A DNA stretch of 64,000 nt from Bufo bufo (lineage: Eukaryota > Chordata > Amphibia > Anura > Bufonidae). The stretch is from the NCBI RefSeq assembly GCF_905171765.1, contig NC_053392.1, forward strand, positions 36,960,956 to 37,024,955, written 5' to 3'. Made by a program: the position numbers and the translations under genes. The notes below the pieces were generated by a model. It saw nothing but the letters and a program-made list of their open reading frames with translations, did no database searches and had not been told where the DNA came from. Shown one piece after another: positions 33,775 through 47,230 of the stretch. Each line of letters starts with the position of its first letter. Position 1 is the first letter of the stretch.

Positions 33775-36692
33775 GGGATGAGCGAACCCGTGAAAGGTAC
33801 CTGAACTTGACCCCGAACCCAGACCCCATTAACCCCTTAAGGACTCGGCCCTATTTCACCTTAAGGACTTGGCAATTTTTTGCAAATCTGACCAGTGTCA
33901 CTTTAAGTGCTGATAATTTTAAAACGCTTTGACTTATCCAGGCCATTCTGAGATTTTTTTTTTCGTCACATATTGTACTTCATGACACTGGTAAAATGAA
34001 GTCAAAAAAATTCATTTTTATTTATCAAAAAATACCAAATTTACCAAATATTTATAAAAAATTGCAGTTTCAATTTCTCTACTTCTATAATACATAGTAA
34101 TACCTCCAAAAATAGTTATTACTTTACATTCCCCATATGTCTACTTCATGTTTGGATCATTTTGGGAATGATTTTTTATTTTTAGAAGTTTAGAAGCAAA
34201 TCTTGAAAATTTTCAGAAATTAAAAAAAAAAAAACATTTTTAGGGACCAGTTCAGGTCTGAAGTCACTTTGCGAGGCTTACATAATAGAAACCACCCAAA
34301 AATGACCCCATTCTATAAACTACACCCCTCAAGGTATTCAAAACTGATTTTACAAACTTTGTTAACCCTTTAGGTGTTCCACAAGAATTATTGGAAAATA
34401 GAGATACAATTTCAAAATTTCACTTTTTTGGCAGATTTTCCATTTTAATAATTTTTTTCCAGTTACAAAGCAAGGGTTAACAGCCAAACCAAACTCAATA
34501 TTTATGGCCCTGATTCTATCGTTAACAGAAACACCCCATATGTGGTCGTAAACTATTGTATGGGCACACGGCAGGGCACAGAAGGAAAGAAATGCCATAC
34601 GGTTTTTTGAAGGCAGATTTTGCTAGACTGTTTTTTTTACACCATGTCCCATTTGAAGCCCCCCTGATGCCCCCTAGAGTAGAAACTCCAAAAAAGTGGC
34701 CCCATTTTAGAAACTACGGGATAGGGTGGCAGTTTTGTTGGTACTAGTTTACGGTACATATGATTTTTGGTTGCTCTATATTACACTTTTTGTGAGGCAA
34801 GAAAAACAGAAATAGCTGTTTTGGCACAGTTTTTATTTTTTGTTATTTACAATATTCATCTGACAGGTTACACAATGATTTCTTTTTTGAAGCAAAAAAA
34901 ATCATGTTTTAGTGTTTCCATAGTCTAAAAGCCATAATTTTTTCAGTTTTTGGGCGATTACCTTGGGTAGGGTATGATTTTTGCGGGATGAGATGACAGT
35001 TTTATTGGCACTATTTTGGGGTGCGTGTGACTTTTTGATCGCTTGCTATTACACTTTTTGTGATGTAAGGTGACAAAAAATGGTTCATTTAGCACAGTTT
35101 TTATTTTTTACGGTGTTCATCTGAGGGGTTAGGTCATGTGATAATTTTTATAGAGCCGATCGATATGAACCCGGCGATACCAAATATGTATACTTTTTAT
35201 TTATTTATGTAAGTTTTACACAATAACAGCTTTTTTTAAACAAAAAAAAATATGTTTTAGTGTCTCCATATTCTGAGCTACAGTTTTTTTATTTTTTGGG
35301 CGATTGTCTTAGGTAGGGGCTCATTTTTTGCGGGATGAGGTGACGATTAGATTGGTACTATTTTGGTGGGCAAACGCCTTTTTGATCGCTTGCTGTTGTA
35401 CTTTTTGTGATGTAAGGTGACAAAAAAATTGTTTATTTAGCACAGTTTTTATCATCTGAGGGGTTAGGTCATGTGATATGTTTATAGAGCCGGTCGATAC
35501 GGACGCGGCGATACCTAATATGTATACCTTTTTTTTTTATCCACCCTATTTTTTACCAATTTCTTTTTACTTTATTTTGGGAAAATGACGTTTTTGTTTA
35601 TTTTTACTTGAAACTTTAAATTTTTGGGGGGGAAAACCTTATTTTTTCACTTTATTTTTTGTCCCACTTTGGGACTTGAACTTTTGGGGGTCTAATCCCT
35701 TTACAATGCATTCCAATACTTCTGTATAGGAATGAATTGGCTGTATGAGTAATACTGTGTGTATTACTCATACAGCTTCCGGCCTGTGAGATCCAGGGGG
35801 CTGGATCTCACAGGCTCGTCACCGGAAGGCATCGTGCTGCCTTCCATGCCATCGGGTTTCCCCTACAGCCCCATGGGGACCCGATGGCACCACCGCCGCC
35901 GCACCAGGTAAAAGCCACAAACCGCAGGTCTGAATTGACCTGCGGTTTGCGGCGATCGCCGACACGGGGGGGGGGGGGGGGATCACGGGTTAGCGCATTT
36001 AGCCAAGGTGCCTGCTCAATGATTTGAGCAGGCACCGGGTTCCGATCACCGCCCGCTGGGCGGCGGTGACCGGAATTATACATGACGTACCGGTACGTCA
36101 TGGGTCCTTAAGGACTCGAGAACCATGCCGTACCGGTATGTCATGGGACCCTAAGGGGTTAAAGTCAATGGGGACCCGAACTTCACTTTATTATTTTCCG
36201 TTATAACATTGTTCTAAAGGAAAATAATAGCATTCTTAAGACAGAATGCTAAATAAAATGGCCATTGACGGGTTAAAAATAATAATAATAATAAAAAAAT
36301 TAAAAAACTCACCTCATCCACTTGATTGCACAGCCGGTATCCTCTTCTTTCTTTTATCTGCAGGACCTGCGATGACGTCACCACACTCACCACATGGTGA
36401 GCGCGGTGAACTCATCGCGGGTCATTTTTGCAGGTCCTGCAGAAAGAAGAGGATACCGGCTGTGCAATCAAGTGGATGAGGTGAGGTTTTTTTAAACCCT
36501 CAATGGCCATTTTATTTAGCATTCTGTCTTAAGAATGCTATTATTTTCCTTTATAACCATGTTATAATGGAAAATAATTTAATCGCCCAAACACCGAACT
36601 TCAGTGAAAAAGTCTGGGTTCGGGTCGGGGTACCCGAACTCGCAAAGTTCGGAACGAACCCGAACTTTGCAGTTCGGGTTCGTTCAACCTTA
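33775..36692. repeat. Foldback repeat (GATGAGCGAACCCG) carrying a nested TTAA transposon
   Basis: The left end reads GGGATGAGCGAACCCG and the right end, inverted, reads CGGGTTCGTTCAACC. A near-perfect hairpin occupies 36205-36560: AGGAAAATAATAGCATTCTT and TTCTTTCTTTTATCTGCAGG on the left arm, with complements GAAAGAAGAGGATACCGGCT and AAGAATGCTATTATTTTCCT on the right. The left arm is interrupted by the element at 33833-36158. Reading across the break restores ACCCCATTAAAGTCAATGGG. No coding sequence. 32937-33774 to its left holds no recognised gene. Confidence 0.75.
33833..36158. mobile_element. Non-autonomous DNA transposon with TTAA target duplication (2.3 kb)
   Basis: TTAA at 33829-33832 and 36159-36162 flanks termini CCCCTTAAGGACTCGG and, inverted, CCCCTTAGGGTCCC. 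Subterminal repeats ACTCGRRAACC/GGACTCGG and the CCGTACCGGTATGTCATGG palindromes lie near the right end. The interior is AT-rich with two tandem copies of about 370 bp: TTTTTGATCGCTTGCT(A/G)TT, then GATGTAAGGTGACAAAAA, GGTTAGGTCATGTGATA and GGCGATACC(A/T)AATATGTATAC (35030-35190 and 35380-35530). No transposase. TTAA specificity suggests mobilisation by piggyBac or Kolobok enzymes; which one is not decided here. Confidence 0.8.
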
Positions 36693-37529
36693 TATGGGAC
36701 CACTGAGTCCAATGCAGTGGTCTGGTGACCAAGAATGGGTCTCCATCACTTCTGGTCCAGCAGGGACTGCTGGGATCTGTGGCGCTGAAACGGAAAGCAT
36801 TTTAAAAGGTGAGGGATATTTGTTTTCCTATCTACCCCTGGAGTTTTAAGGATCCACTACTCCTGTAAGACCCATGATACCTACAACACATTGTCAGGTT
36901 TTATACAGTACATCTTTTAGGTTTTCTTGTGGTAACAGACCACAGTGAACCATCCTCAGCTCATTGCAGATCTTTATTTACTACTTGTGTAGGAACATTA
37001 ATAGCCTCTTGCTTATTTCTAAGTGGTTTCCCAAGATTGGCTTTCTATGCACTGCTGTCTTGAATGCAGCCTAGTAGTCCTCCAGGGGGTTTAAAAGTCT
37101 GAGTGAAGAATGTTCCAAGGAAAGAGCAGCTCATCAACCTCCATACTAGTGCCAGACCAACCATGTCTCATGAGAAACACCAGGCCAGATGTAAACAGTC
37201 TCTACCACACTGAAATACAACAGGCTTTTTCCTTTTCAGGATCCAGGTACCAATGGATGGATCATGTTACATACAAAACTAAGGCGAAAGTAGGACAACA
37301 TCATAGGGAACTTGTGAAGAAACCTCCCTAAGGAGCTCCCCAAGGCCTGAGCCACAGTCCGCAAAGCAGGAGATGTAAAGTAAACAGAGGTTACACTGAG
37401 TGTAATTAGATCAAAATAAAAATCACAGTACAAAGAAAGTAAAAGAAGAAAATGAATATTTTATATGTGACCCATAATTTACCTTCAAAGACCCCATAAT
37501 GAAAACACAGGTTTATTGACATTGCTAAG

Positions 37530-37645
37530 AATGCAGCCTATCCATTCATTAGAGATCAGTGGTGACATCACTGAGAATGCAGCCAATCCATTCACTACAG
37601 ATCAGCGGTGACATCACTGAGAATGCAGCCTATCCATTTTGCCAG
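37530..37645. repeat. Tandem repeat of about 55-60 bp, about 2.5 units
   Basis: GACATCACTGAGAATGCAGC and CTATCCATTCATTAGAGATC recur with small changes (37509-37645). The surrounding 36693-38080 otherwise shows no recognisable gene. Confidence 0.6.
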
Positions 37646-38084
37646 TCATTACTGATATAACTTGCGCTGCTGTGAAGCCTAGGAGAGCAGAGATGTCAAG
37701 TCGGCTAGACACCATTAGTCTCTTCAGCAGCTGGAACTGAAGATTTTGCTTCCCTAACTCCCAGAGTGCACGTGGGCTGCCATGATGGCTATCCTACCTT
37801 GCCTTCTCACCGTGTACAAATCCAAGCGGTACAGACAGTATAGCGAAATGATGACTATGGGAGCAACATGCCCAACAGCCAAAGACATGGAGAAAAAAGT
37901 TTCATACTTCCATTTAGCTCCTGGGACTGGATGACAAAAGACCACTTACACGAGTCTCCAAAATGAGTGCCAATGTCCACACTTCCAGTAGGAGGAGCAG
38001 CTCTGGAGCACAAACTGCAGCTGTCTGACATGTGATAAACAGATTATAGAACTGGAATATCCAGGAGATGTAGTTCAAGATATG

Positions 38085-39597
<1,513 letters not shown>

Positions 39598-40014
39598 TAA
39601 TTGCTGGGTCTACTAAGGGGATAGTGATGAGGGTGCACACCTCGCCTGCTGTATGCTCCTGGGTGTCAGGTGTCAGGGATAAAACCTGCTGCTGATTTCA
39701 CGGATGGTGGTGGGGAACCTGGTTCTGTACTGAGCTAAGCAGACCTATCATGGGACTGAAGTGCTGACTGTGGGTCTGCAGCTGGGCACACGGCTGACGC
39801 CCTGCTGTGGAGAAATCTGATGATTTCCTCTTACATCTGAGTCATCTGCCGTCTATTGCTATTTAACCCTATACAGGGATGATCACTTACCACTGAGGGC
39901 TGCTGTGCACGAACAGCGCGGGGGCCCTTCATGCCCTGACAGACACATTAATGTGCCCTATATCAGATATAGAAACCATAAAGACTATGATATCTGTAAA
40001 TATCCACAACCACT

Positions 40015-40232
40015 CAATAGGGAAGACTTTACCACTGATTTTAAGGGCTTTGAACATCTCCAAGGGGTTATTGACGCCATCCCTGGTGGTCAATGTAGTC
40101 AAGAGGTTAATAACATCCCTGGTGTTCTAGAGTAGGGAAAAGATTGATATCACACCACTGAAGGACTAGGGCTGTAATGGGTTAATGATAACATCACTGG
40201 TGGTCTATGGCAGTGAAGGGGTTGCAGTAATT
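40015..40232. repeat. Degenerate tandem repeat ATCCCTGGTGGTC
   Basis: Four imperfect units with GGTTAATAACATCCCTGGTG, GTTATTGACGCCATCCC and ACATCACTGGTGGTCTATGG spaced about 50-65 bp apart. Similar units occur at 23880-24770. The region 39600-40014 holds no recognised gene. Confidence 0.45.
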
Positions 40233-40242
40233 TTGAGTACAG

Positions 40243-40743
40243 ACTAGTGTTGAACGAATCGAAGCTAAACGAATTGACTTTGATCCGAATTTCAGGTAAA
40301 ATTTGATTCGCCACAAAGCCAAATTTCTTGGGGGCTTCGTGGTAACGAATCCATTTTTCCTGAAATGTCGGTAAAAACAAAACAAAAACAAAAACAAAAC
40401 ATACTCATCTCATCCATTTGCTCATGGAGGTGCCGTCCCGGCCATTTTGATTGAAGAAAAGGTGTCCTCCCAGTGTGATGACGTGGTGATCTGGCGAGTT
40501 TTTTTTTTTTTAATCAAGATGGCCACGACGGCACCACCGCGAGTAAATAGATGAGGTATTTTTTTTTAACCCTTGATTAACCCCTGAAAGGCTGTAATGT
40601 GAGATGCCGCGATCAGCGCTGAATGCAGCACCTCAGGGGTTCAATGACGGGGGCAGCGCGATCTTCATTCCCCGTCATTGCGCCCGCTATTTACTAGTAG
40701 TAATTCGTAACAAAACAAATTTTTGATAACTTCGCTCATCTCT
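40243..40743. repeat. Foldback interspersed element, second copy
   Basis: It starts GTGTTGAACGAATCGAAG and ends ATAACTTCGCTCATCTC, with inverted modules CGTGGTAACGAATCC / GTAATTCGTAACAAAAC and an internal CATCTCATCCATTTGCTC / GAGTAAATAGATGAGG hairpin. It is the same family as 593-1445. No coding potential. Confidence 0.6.
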
Positions 40744-40744
40744 T

Positions 40745-41085
40745 GTACAGATAATGTAGTAGATGTCACCTGCAGTCCTATGTAACACCACAGATAACAC
40801 AGTGATAGCTCTCTGAGTACAGATAATGTAGTAGATGTCACCTGCAGTCCTATGTAACACCACAGATAACAGGAATAACTCTCTGAGTACAGATCATGTA
40901 GTAGATGTCACCTGCAGTCCTATGTAACACCACAGATAACAGGAATAACTCTCTGTGTACAGATAATGTAGTGGATATCACCTGCAGTCCTATGTAACAC
41001 CACAGATAACAGGAATAACTCTGAGTACAGATAATGTAGTGGATATCACCTGCAGTCCTATGTAACAACACAGATAACCTGATAT
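40745..41085. repeat. About 70-bp minisatellite, five units
   Basis: Units contain GAGTACAGATAATGTAGTAG, CACCTGCAGTCCTATGTAAC and ACCACAGATAACAGGAATAA. Starts lie near 40748, 40820, 40890, 40960 and 41029. The array begins directly at the right end of the foldback element. From 41086 to 41795 no gene is recognised. Confidence 0.85.
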
Positions 41086-41799
41086 CTCCATGTGTTGGAC
41101 CAAATCACAAGCTTAAATCTGCTGCATCCATCGTAGACTACTTTATATGTGCTCTGTAATGAAGTTGTTATCGTAACGATATTGTCTATATATGTGGATA
41201 CAATGATGAGTGTGATAATCCCCGGTGTACAGTATCAGTAATCTGTGTGTATCATATGTGCTGATGTAGATCAGGATTACATAATCTGCTATATGAAAGA
41301 TTACATCCACGGCCATGCCATACACAAGCAGCTCCCGTGGACTGTGCTCACCATGTATGGAGCTATGGAGGACCACAAGCTGATGCTCATCTATAGCTTA
41401 TAGCACAAATACCAAATGTCCTGAGTTCAAAAGTCCGAGATGTAAGGCTGCGTTAGTCAGGCCCTCACTGCAGACACATCATTGGTGCAGCACAGGGGCC
41501 GGTCTTACCCTACACTCTCCGTAGACAAGTCCCAAGCCTATAACCATCATAGCCAGAGATGTACAGTAAGGTATATAATTTGGTGGTTTTACAATTTTCT
41601 TGCATAATCATCATCCATGTGGTTCCAGAAGCAGCCATGAAAGGAGATCCAGCCAACTGTACTGTAAGAGAAGAAATTCCACACAGACGACCACAATAGC
41701 CGAGGAACTGTGGGAAAAATTCCTGAAACGATGGCAAAAAAAAAAACATTCAGTAGCACCAGTGTCTCCAAAATAAACATCTAAGGTATCTACCATGTA

Positions 41800-42890
41800 C
41801 AGGGTACAAGCCCAGACCACCTGCCTAGATCTACAGTACTGTACTGAGCCCATTCCACCATATATATCACTGCACAGAGACCATACCACTATATATACCG
41901 CTGTACTGACCATTCCACCATATCTATCGCTATACAGAGACCATTCCACCATATCTACCGATGTTCAGAGACCATTCTGCTATATCCACCACTGTACAGA
42001 GACCATTCTGCTATATCCACCAATGTACAGAGACCATTCCAACACATCTACCGCTGTACTGAGCCCATTCCACCATATCTACCGATGTTCAGAGACTATT
42101 CTGCTATATCCACCACTGTAGAGACCATTCTGCTATATCCACCACTGTACAGAGACCATTCCAACACATCTACCGCTGTACTGAGCCCATTCCACCATAT
42201 ATATCACTGCACAGAGACCATACCACTATATATACCGCTGTAGAGACTATTCCACCACTGTACTGAGCCCATTCCACCATATCTACCACTGTACAGAGAC
42301 CATTCTGCTATATCCACCACTGTACAGAGACAATTCTGCTATATCCACCACTGTACAGAGACCATTCCAACACATCTACCGCTGTACTGAGCCCATTCCA
42401 TCATATCCACCACTGTAAAGAGACCATACCACCAAATCTACTACTGTACAGAGACCATACCACCAAATCTACTACTGTACAGAGACCATACCACCAAATC
42501 TACTACTGTACAGAGACTATACCACCAGATCCATCACTGTACAGAGACCATTCCACCACATCAGTCACTGTACAGAGACTATTCCACCACATCCGTCACT
42601 GTACAGAGACCATTCCACCACATCCGTCACTGTACAGAGACCATTCCACCACTGTACAGAGACCATTCTGCTATATCTACCACTGTACAGAGACCATTCT
42701 GCTATATCTACCACTGTACAGAGACCATTCTGCTATATCTACCACTGTACAGAGACCATTCTGCTATATCTACCACTGTACAGAGACCATTCTGCTATAT
42801 CTACCACTGTACAGAGACCATTCTGCTATATCTACCACTGTACAGAGGCCATTCCACCACATCTACCACTGTACTGAGCCCATTCCAGAG
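41800..42890. repeat. 31-bp minisatellite family (TACAGAGACCATT)
   Basis: More than 30 units of GTACAGAGACCATTCTGC then TATATCTACCACT. Units are heterogeneous on the left (CCACCATATCTACCG, CCAACACATCTACCGC) and nearly uniform 31-bp at 42655-42840. Mixed order of variants on the left indicates older duplications. 42891-43240 shows no gene. Confidence 0.9.
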
Positions 42891-43254
42891 AGCAGAGAAC
42901 AAAAAAAAAAAAAAACTCTCCTCTCCGGTGCTGCCATGACCCTGGCTCTTCATGCACCACAACACTGTGTCCTGACGTTGCACATCGTCAGGTCAAACGC
43001 TTTACCCTTTCAGTACATAGGGCTGTGTCGGCACCCGGAGACAAGGAGTGGGGAGCGGTGAGTAATGCCGGTGCAGCGCTAGTAGTGCCATACTCACCGC
43101 TCTCTGGGGCCTCCTGTCCTGTACTAATGCGTGCTTCTACATGGAAGCTTTTACTAGATAATATAATGGTGGCCCCTCACTTGAGGTATCGTGAGATGCA
43201 GATAATTGGCTCAGTGGCCACGTGTTTGAGACCCCTGCTATAGAGGAATTACTG

Positions 43255-43375
43255 TCTATTCTTCTGTACAAAATTGCTTTCAATGGGCCACATTGGAGGC
43301 TTTCCAGCCCTTTGAACGTTCTTCCACAGAACCTTGATGAGGTTCAGGTCAGGACTGTGATCTTCATTTTCTTTC
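43255..43375 (-). pseudogene. Tiny Tc1-like transposase relic
   Basis: The minus strand near 43360-43290 reads SPDLNLIKVLWKNVQRAG, corresponding to the Tc1 block around the third catalytic acid, which is lysine here. About 100 bp survives. 43376-43900 has no recognised feature. Confidence 0.5.
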
Positions 43376-44372
43376 CCTCATTTTGAGGTGGGCTTTCTCT
43401 CGTGCTCCGAATTGTCGTCTTGTAGTATCACTCATTGGACTTCTGATTCTTCTAGCACCCAACTGGAGCCCAGTATGGCCCTTCTATTAGTCTCTGGACT
43501 TGTCCTCTACTACAGTAGAAATCACTCTCCAGTTATTGCTTCAACTTATGTAACAAACTCACAAAACCTTAGTGGATAAGCCACATTTCCCCACCGTCTG
43601 CACATTCCTGGATTTATTTCATATTTACATTGATTGTCTAAACAGAACAGCAAAGTCCTGCAGATTACAGCTTTTCCAGTGACATTCTGCAGCTGCACAG
43701 GTCATAGGAACAAACTCCTAGCAAATAAGGAGGCTACAGACATGATGCTAATGGTGGTTAGCATTCCCGCTCCCCTAATTATTATGCATGTTTTGGGAAG
43801 AGCAGCTAAGACACTTTAGCTTAAACTTTTGAGAATCACTGTGTGGCAGGGAAAAACCTGTGCACATAAGCAGTGCTTAAACACACCGGCCAGGGGGTCC
43901 TTTAACCACCTCAGCCCCCTTAGCTTAAACACCCTGAAAGACCAGGCCACTTTTTACACTTCTGACCTACACTACTTTCACCATTTATTGCTCGGTCATG
44001 CAACTTACCACCCAAATGAATTTTACCTCCTTTTCTTCTCACTAATAGAGCTTTCATTTGGTGGTATTTCATTGCTGCTGACATTTTTACTTTTTTTGTT
44101 ATTAATCGAAATTTAACGATTTTTTTTGCAAAAAAATGACATTTTTCACTTTCAGTTGTAAAATTTTGCAAAAAAAACGAGATCCATACATAAATTTTGC
44201 TCTAAATTTATTGTTCTACATGTCTTTGATAAAAAAAAAATGTTTGGGTAAAAAAAAAATGGTTTGGGTAAAAGTTATAGCGTTTACAAACTATGGTACA
44301 AAAATGTAAATTTCCGCTTTTTGAAGCAGCTCTGACTTTCTGAGCACCTGTCATGTTTCCTGAGGTTCTACA

Positions 44373-46330
44373 ATGCCCAGACAGTACAAACACCCCAAAA
44401 ATTACCCCATTTCGGAAAGTAGACACCCTAAGGTATTCGCTGATGGGCATAGTGAGTTCATAGAACTTTTTATTTTTTGTCACAAGTTAGCGGAAAATGA
44501 TGATTTTTTAAAAAATATTTTTCTTACAAAGTCTCATATTCCACTAACTTGTGACAAAAAATAAAAACTTCCATGAACTCACTATGCCCATCAGCGAATA
44601 CCTTGGGATGTCTTCTTTCCAAAATGGGGTCTCTTGTGGGGTAGTTATACTGCCCTGGCATTCTAGGGGCCCAAATGTGTGGTAAGGAGTTTGAAATCAA
44701 ATTCTGTAAAAAATGGCCAGTGAAATCCGAAAGGTGCTCTTTGGAATATGGGCCCCTTTGCCCACCTAGGCTGCAAAAAAGTGTCACACATCTGGTATCT
44801 CCGTACTCAGGAGAAGTTGGGGAATGTGTTTTGGGGTGTCATTTTAGATATACCCATGCTGGGTGAGAGAAATATCTTGGCAAAAGACAACTTTGTATAA
44901 AAAAATGGGAAAAGTTGTCTTTTGCCAAGATATTTCTCTCACCCAGCATGGGTATGTGTAAAATGACACCCCAAAACACATTCCCCAACTTCTCCTGAAT
45001 ACGGAGATACCAGATGTGTGACACTTTTTTGCAGCCTAGGTGGGCAAAGGGGCCCATATTCCAAAGAGCACCTTTCGGATTTCACAGGTCATTTTTTACA
45101 GAATTTGATTTCAAACTCCTTACCACACATTTGGGCCCCTAGAATGCCAGGGCAGTATAACTACCCCACAAGTGACCCCATTTTGGAAAGAAGACACCCC
45201 AAGGTATTCGCTGATGGGCATAGTGAGTTCATGGAAGTTTTTATTTTTTGTCACAAGTTAGTGGAATATGAGACTTTGTAAGAAAAAAAATAAAGAAAAA
45301 AAAATCATCATTTTCCACTAACTTGACAAAAAATAAAAAATTCTAGGAACTCGCCATGCCCCTCACGGAATACCTTGGGGTGTCTTCTTTCCAAAATGGG
45401 GTCACTTGTGGGGTAGTTATACTGCCCTGGCATTTTCCAGGGGCCCAAATGTGTGGTAAGTAGGTAAATGACCTGTGAAATCCTAAAGGTGCTCTTTGGA
45501 ATGTGGGCCCCTTTGTCCACCTAGGCTGCAAAAAAGTGTCACACATGTGGTATCGCCGTATTCAGCAGAAGTTGGGGAATGTGTTTTGGGGTGTCATTTT
45601 ACATATACCCATGCTGGGTGAGAGAAATATCTTGGCAAAAGACAACTTTTCCCATTTTTTTTATACAAAGTTGGCATTTGACCAAGATATTTCTCTCACC
45701 CAGCATGGGTATATGTAAAATGACACCCCAAAACACATTCCGCAACTTCTCCTGAGTACGGCGATACCAGATGTGTGACACTTTTTTGCAGCCTAGGTGG
45801 GCAAAGGTGCCCAAATTCCTTTTAGGAGGGCATTTTTAGACATTTGGATACCAGACTTCTCACGCTTTGGGGCCCCTAGAATGCCAGGGCAGTATAAATA
45901 CCCCACATGTGACCCCATTTTGGAAAGAAGACACCCCAAGGTATTCAATGAGGGGCATGGCGAGTTGATAGAAAAATTTTTTTTTTGGCACAAGTTAGTG
46001 GAAATTGATATTTTTTATTTTTTTCTCACAAAGTCTCCCGTTCCGCTAACTTGGGACAAAAATTTCAATCTTTCATGGACTCAATATGCCCCTCACGGAA
46101 TACCTGGGGGTGTCTTCTTTCCGAAATGGGGTCACATGTGGGGTATTTATACTGCCCTGGCATTCTAGGGGCCCTAAAGCGTGAGAAGAAGTCTGGAATA
46201 TAAATGTCTAAAAAATTTTACGCATTTGGATTCCGTGAGGGGTATGGTGAGTTCATGTGAGATTTTATTTTTTGACACAAGTTAGTGGAATATGAGACTT
46301 TGTAAGAAAAAAAAATAATAATTCCGCTAA
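44373..46330. repeat. Alternating inverted copies of one module inside the TTAA element
   Basis: Shared blocks occur in both orientations: TCACAAGTTAGTGGAA(T/A)ATGA, ACCCCAAGGTATTCGCTGAT, CATTCTAGGGGCCCAAATG, CTAGGTGGGCAAAGGGGCCC, CACCCAGCATGGGTATATG and CAAGATATTTCTCTCACCCA. The segment 44530-44895 is nearly the reverse complement of 44905-45275, with a centre near 44900 that gives a hairpin. A second inversion centre lies near 45655. Identical peptides read on both strands are a by-product of this symmetry, not genes. Confidence 0.85.
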
Positions 46331-46369
46331 CTTGGGCCAAAAAAATGTCTGAATGGAGCCTTATAGGGG

Positions 46370-47010
46370 GGTGATCAATGACAGGGGGGGTGATCAATGA
46401 CAGGGGTGGTGATTAATGATAGGGGGGTGATCAGAGAGTCTATATGGGGTGATCACCCCCCTGTCATTGATCACCCCCCTGTAAGGCTCCATTCAGATGT
46501 CCGTATTTGTTTTGCGGATCCGATCCATGTATCCGTGGATCCGTAAAAATCATACGGACATCTGAATGCAGCCTGACAGGGGGGTGATCAATGACATGGG
46601 GGTGATCAGGGAGTCTATATGGGGTGATCACCCCCCCTGGAAGGCTCCAGGGAGACGCCTGTATGTGTTTTGCGGATCCGATCCATCTATCAGTGGATCC
46701 GTAAAAATCATGCGGACATCTGAATGGAGCTTTACAGGGGGTTGATCAATGACAGGGGTGTAATCAATGACAGGGGGGTGATCAGGGAGTCTATATGGGG
46801 TGATAACCACAGTCATTGATCATGCCCCTGTAAGGCTTCATTCAGACGTCCGTATGCGTTTTGCGGATCCGATCCATCTATCAGTGGATCCATAAAAATC
46901 ATGCGGACATCTGAATGGAGCTTTACAGGGGGTTGATCAATGACAGGGGGGTAATCAATGACAGGGGGGTGATCAGGGAGTCTATATGGGGTGATCAGGG
47001 GCTAATAAGT
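46370..47010. repeat. GGGGTGATCAATGACAGG tandem repeat with amplified GGATCCG hairpins
   Basis: Short units GGGGGGTGATCAATGACAGG alternate with about 95-bp hairpins. Each runs from AAGGCTCCATTCAGATGTCC, through GTTTTGCGGATCCGATCC, to GGACATCTGAATG(C/G)AGC, at about 46483-46573, 46651-46736 and 46831-46926. The hairpin ends resemble the MITE at 54451-54730, as if such a MITE was captured and then amplified with its host unit. Confidence 0.75.
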
Positions 47011-47039
47011 GACGGGGGGGGGGGGGTGTAGTGTAGTGG

Positions 47040-47230
47040 TGCTTGGTGCTACTTTACTGAGCTACCTGTGTCCTCTGGTGGTCGATCCAAACAAAGGGGA
47101 CCACCAGAGGACCAGGTAGCAGGTATATTAGACGCTGTTATCAAAACAGCGTCTAATATACCTGTTAGGGGTTAAAAAAATCACATCTCCAGCCTGCCAG
47201 CGAACGATCGCCGCTGGCAGGCTGGAGATC
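47040..47230. repeat. Three consecutive hairpins in the TTAA element right end
   Basis: Stem pairs: CCTCTGGTGGTC / GACCACCAGAGG (47071-47110), AGGTATATTAGACGCTGTT / AACAGCGTCTAATATACCT (47121-47163) and CTCCAGCCTGCCAGCG / CGCTGGCAGGCTGGAG (47188-47228). All have loops of only a few to about 17 bases. They may serve transposition or be selected structure; their function is unknown. From 47388 to 49010 no gene was recognised. Confidence 0.75.

Noticed and set aside
44524..45281. Identical 87-residue peptides (MTLFCSLGGQRGPYSKEH...) on opposite strands
   Set aside because: They result from an inverted duplication inside the TTAA element; no start context, domain or codon pattern supports a protein.
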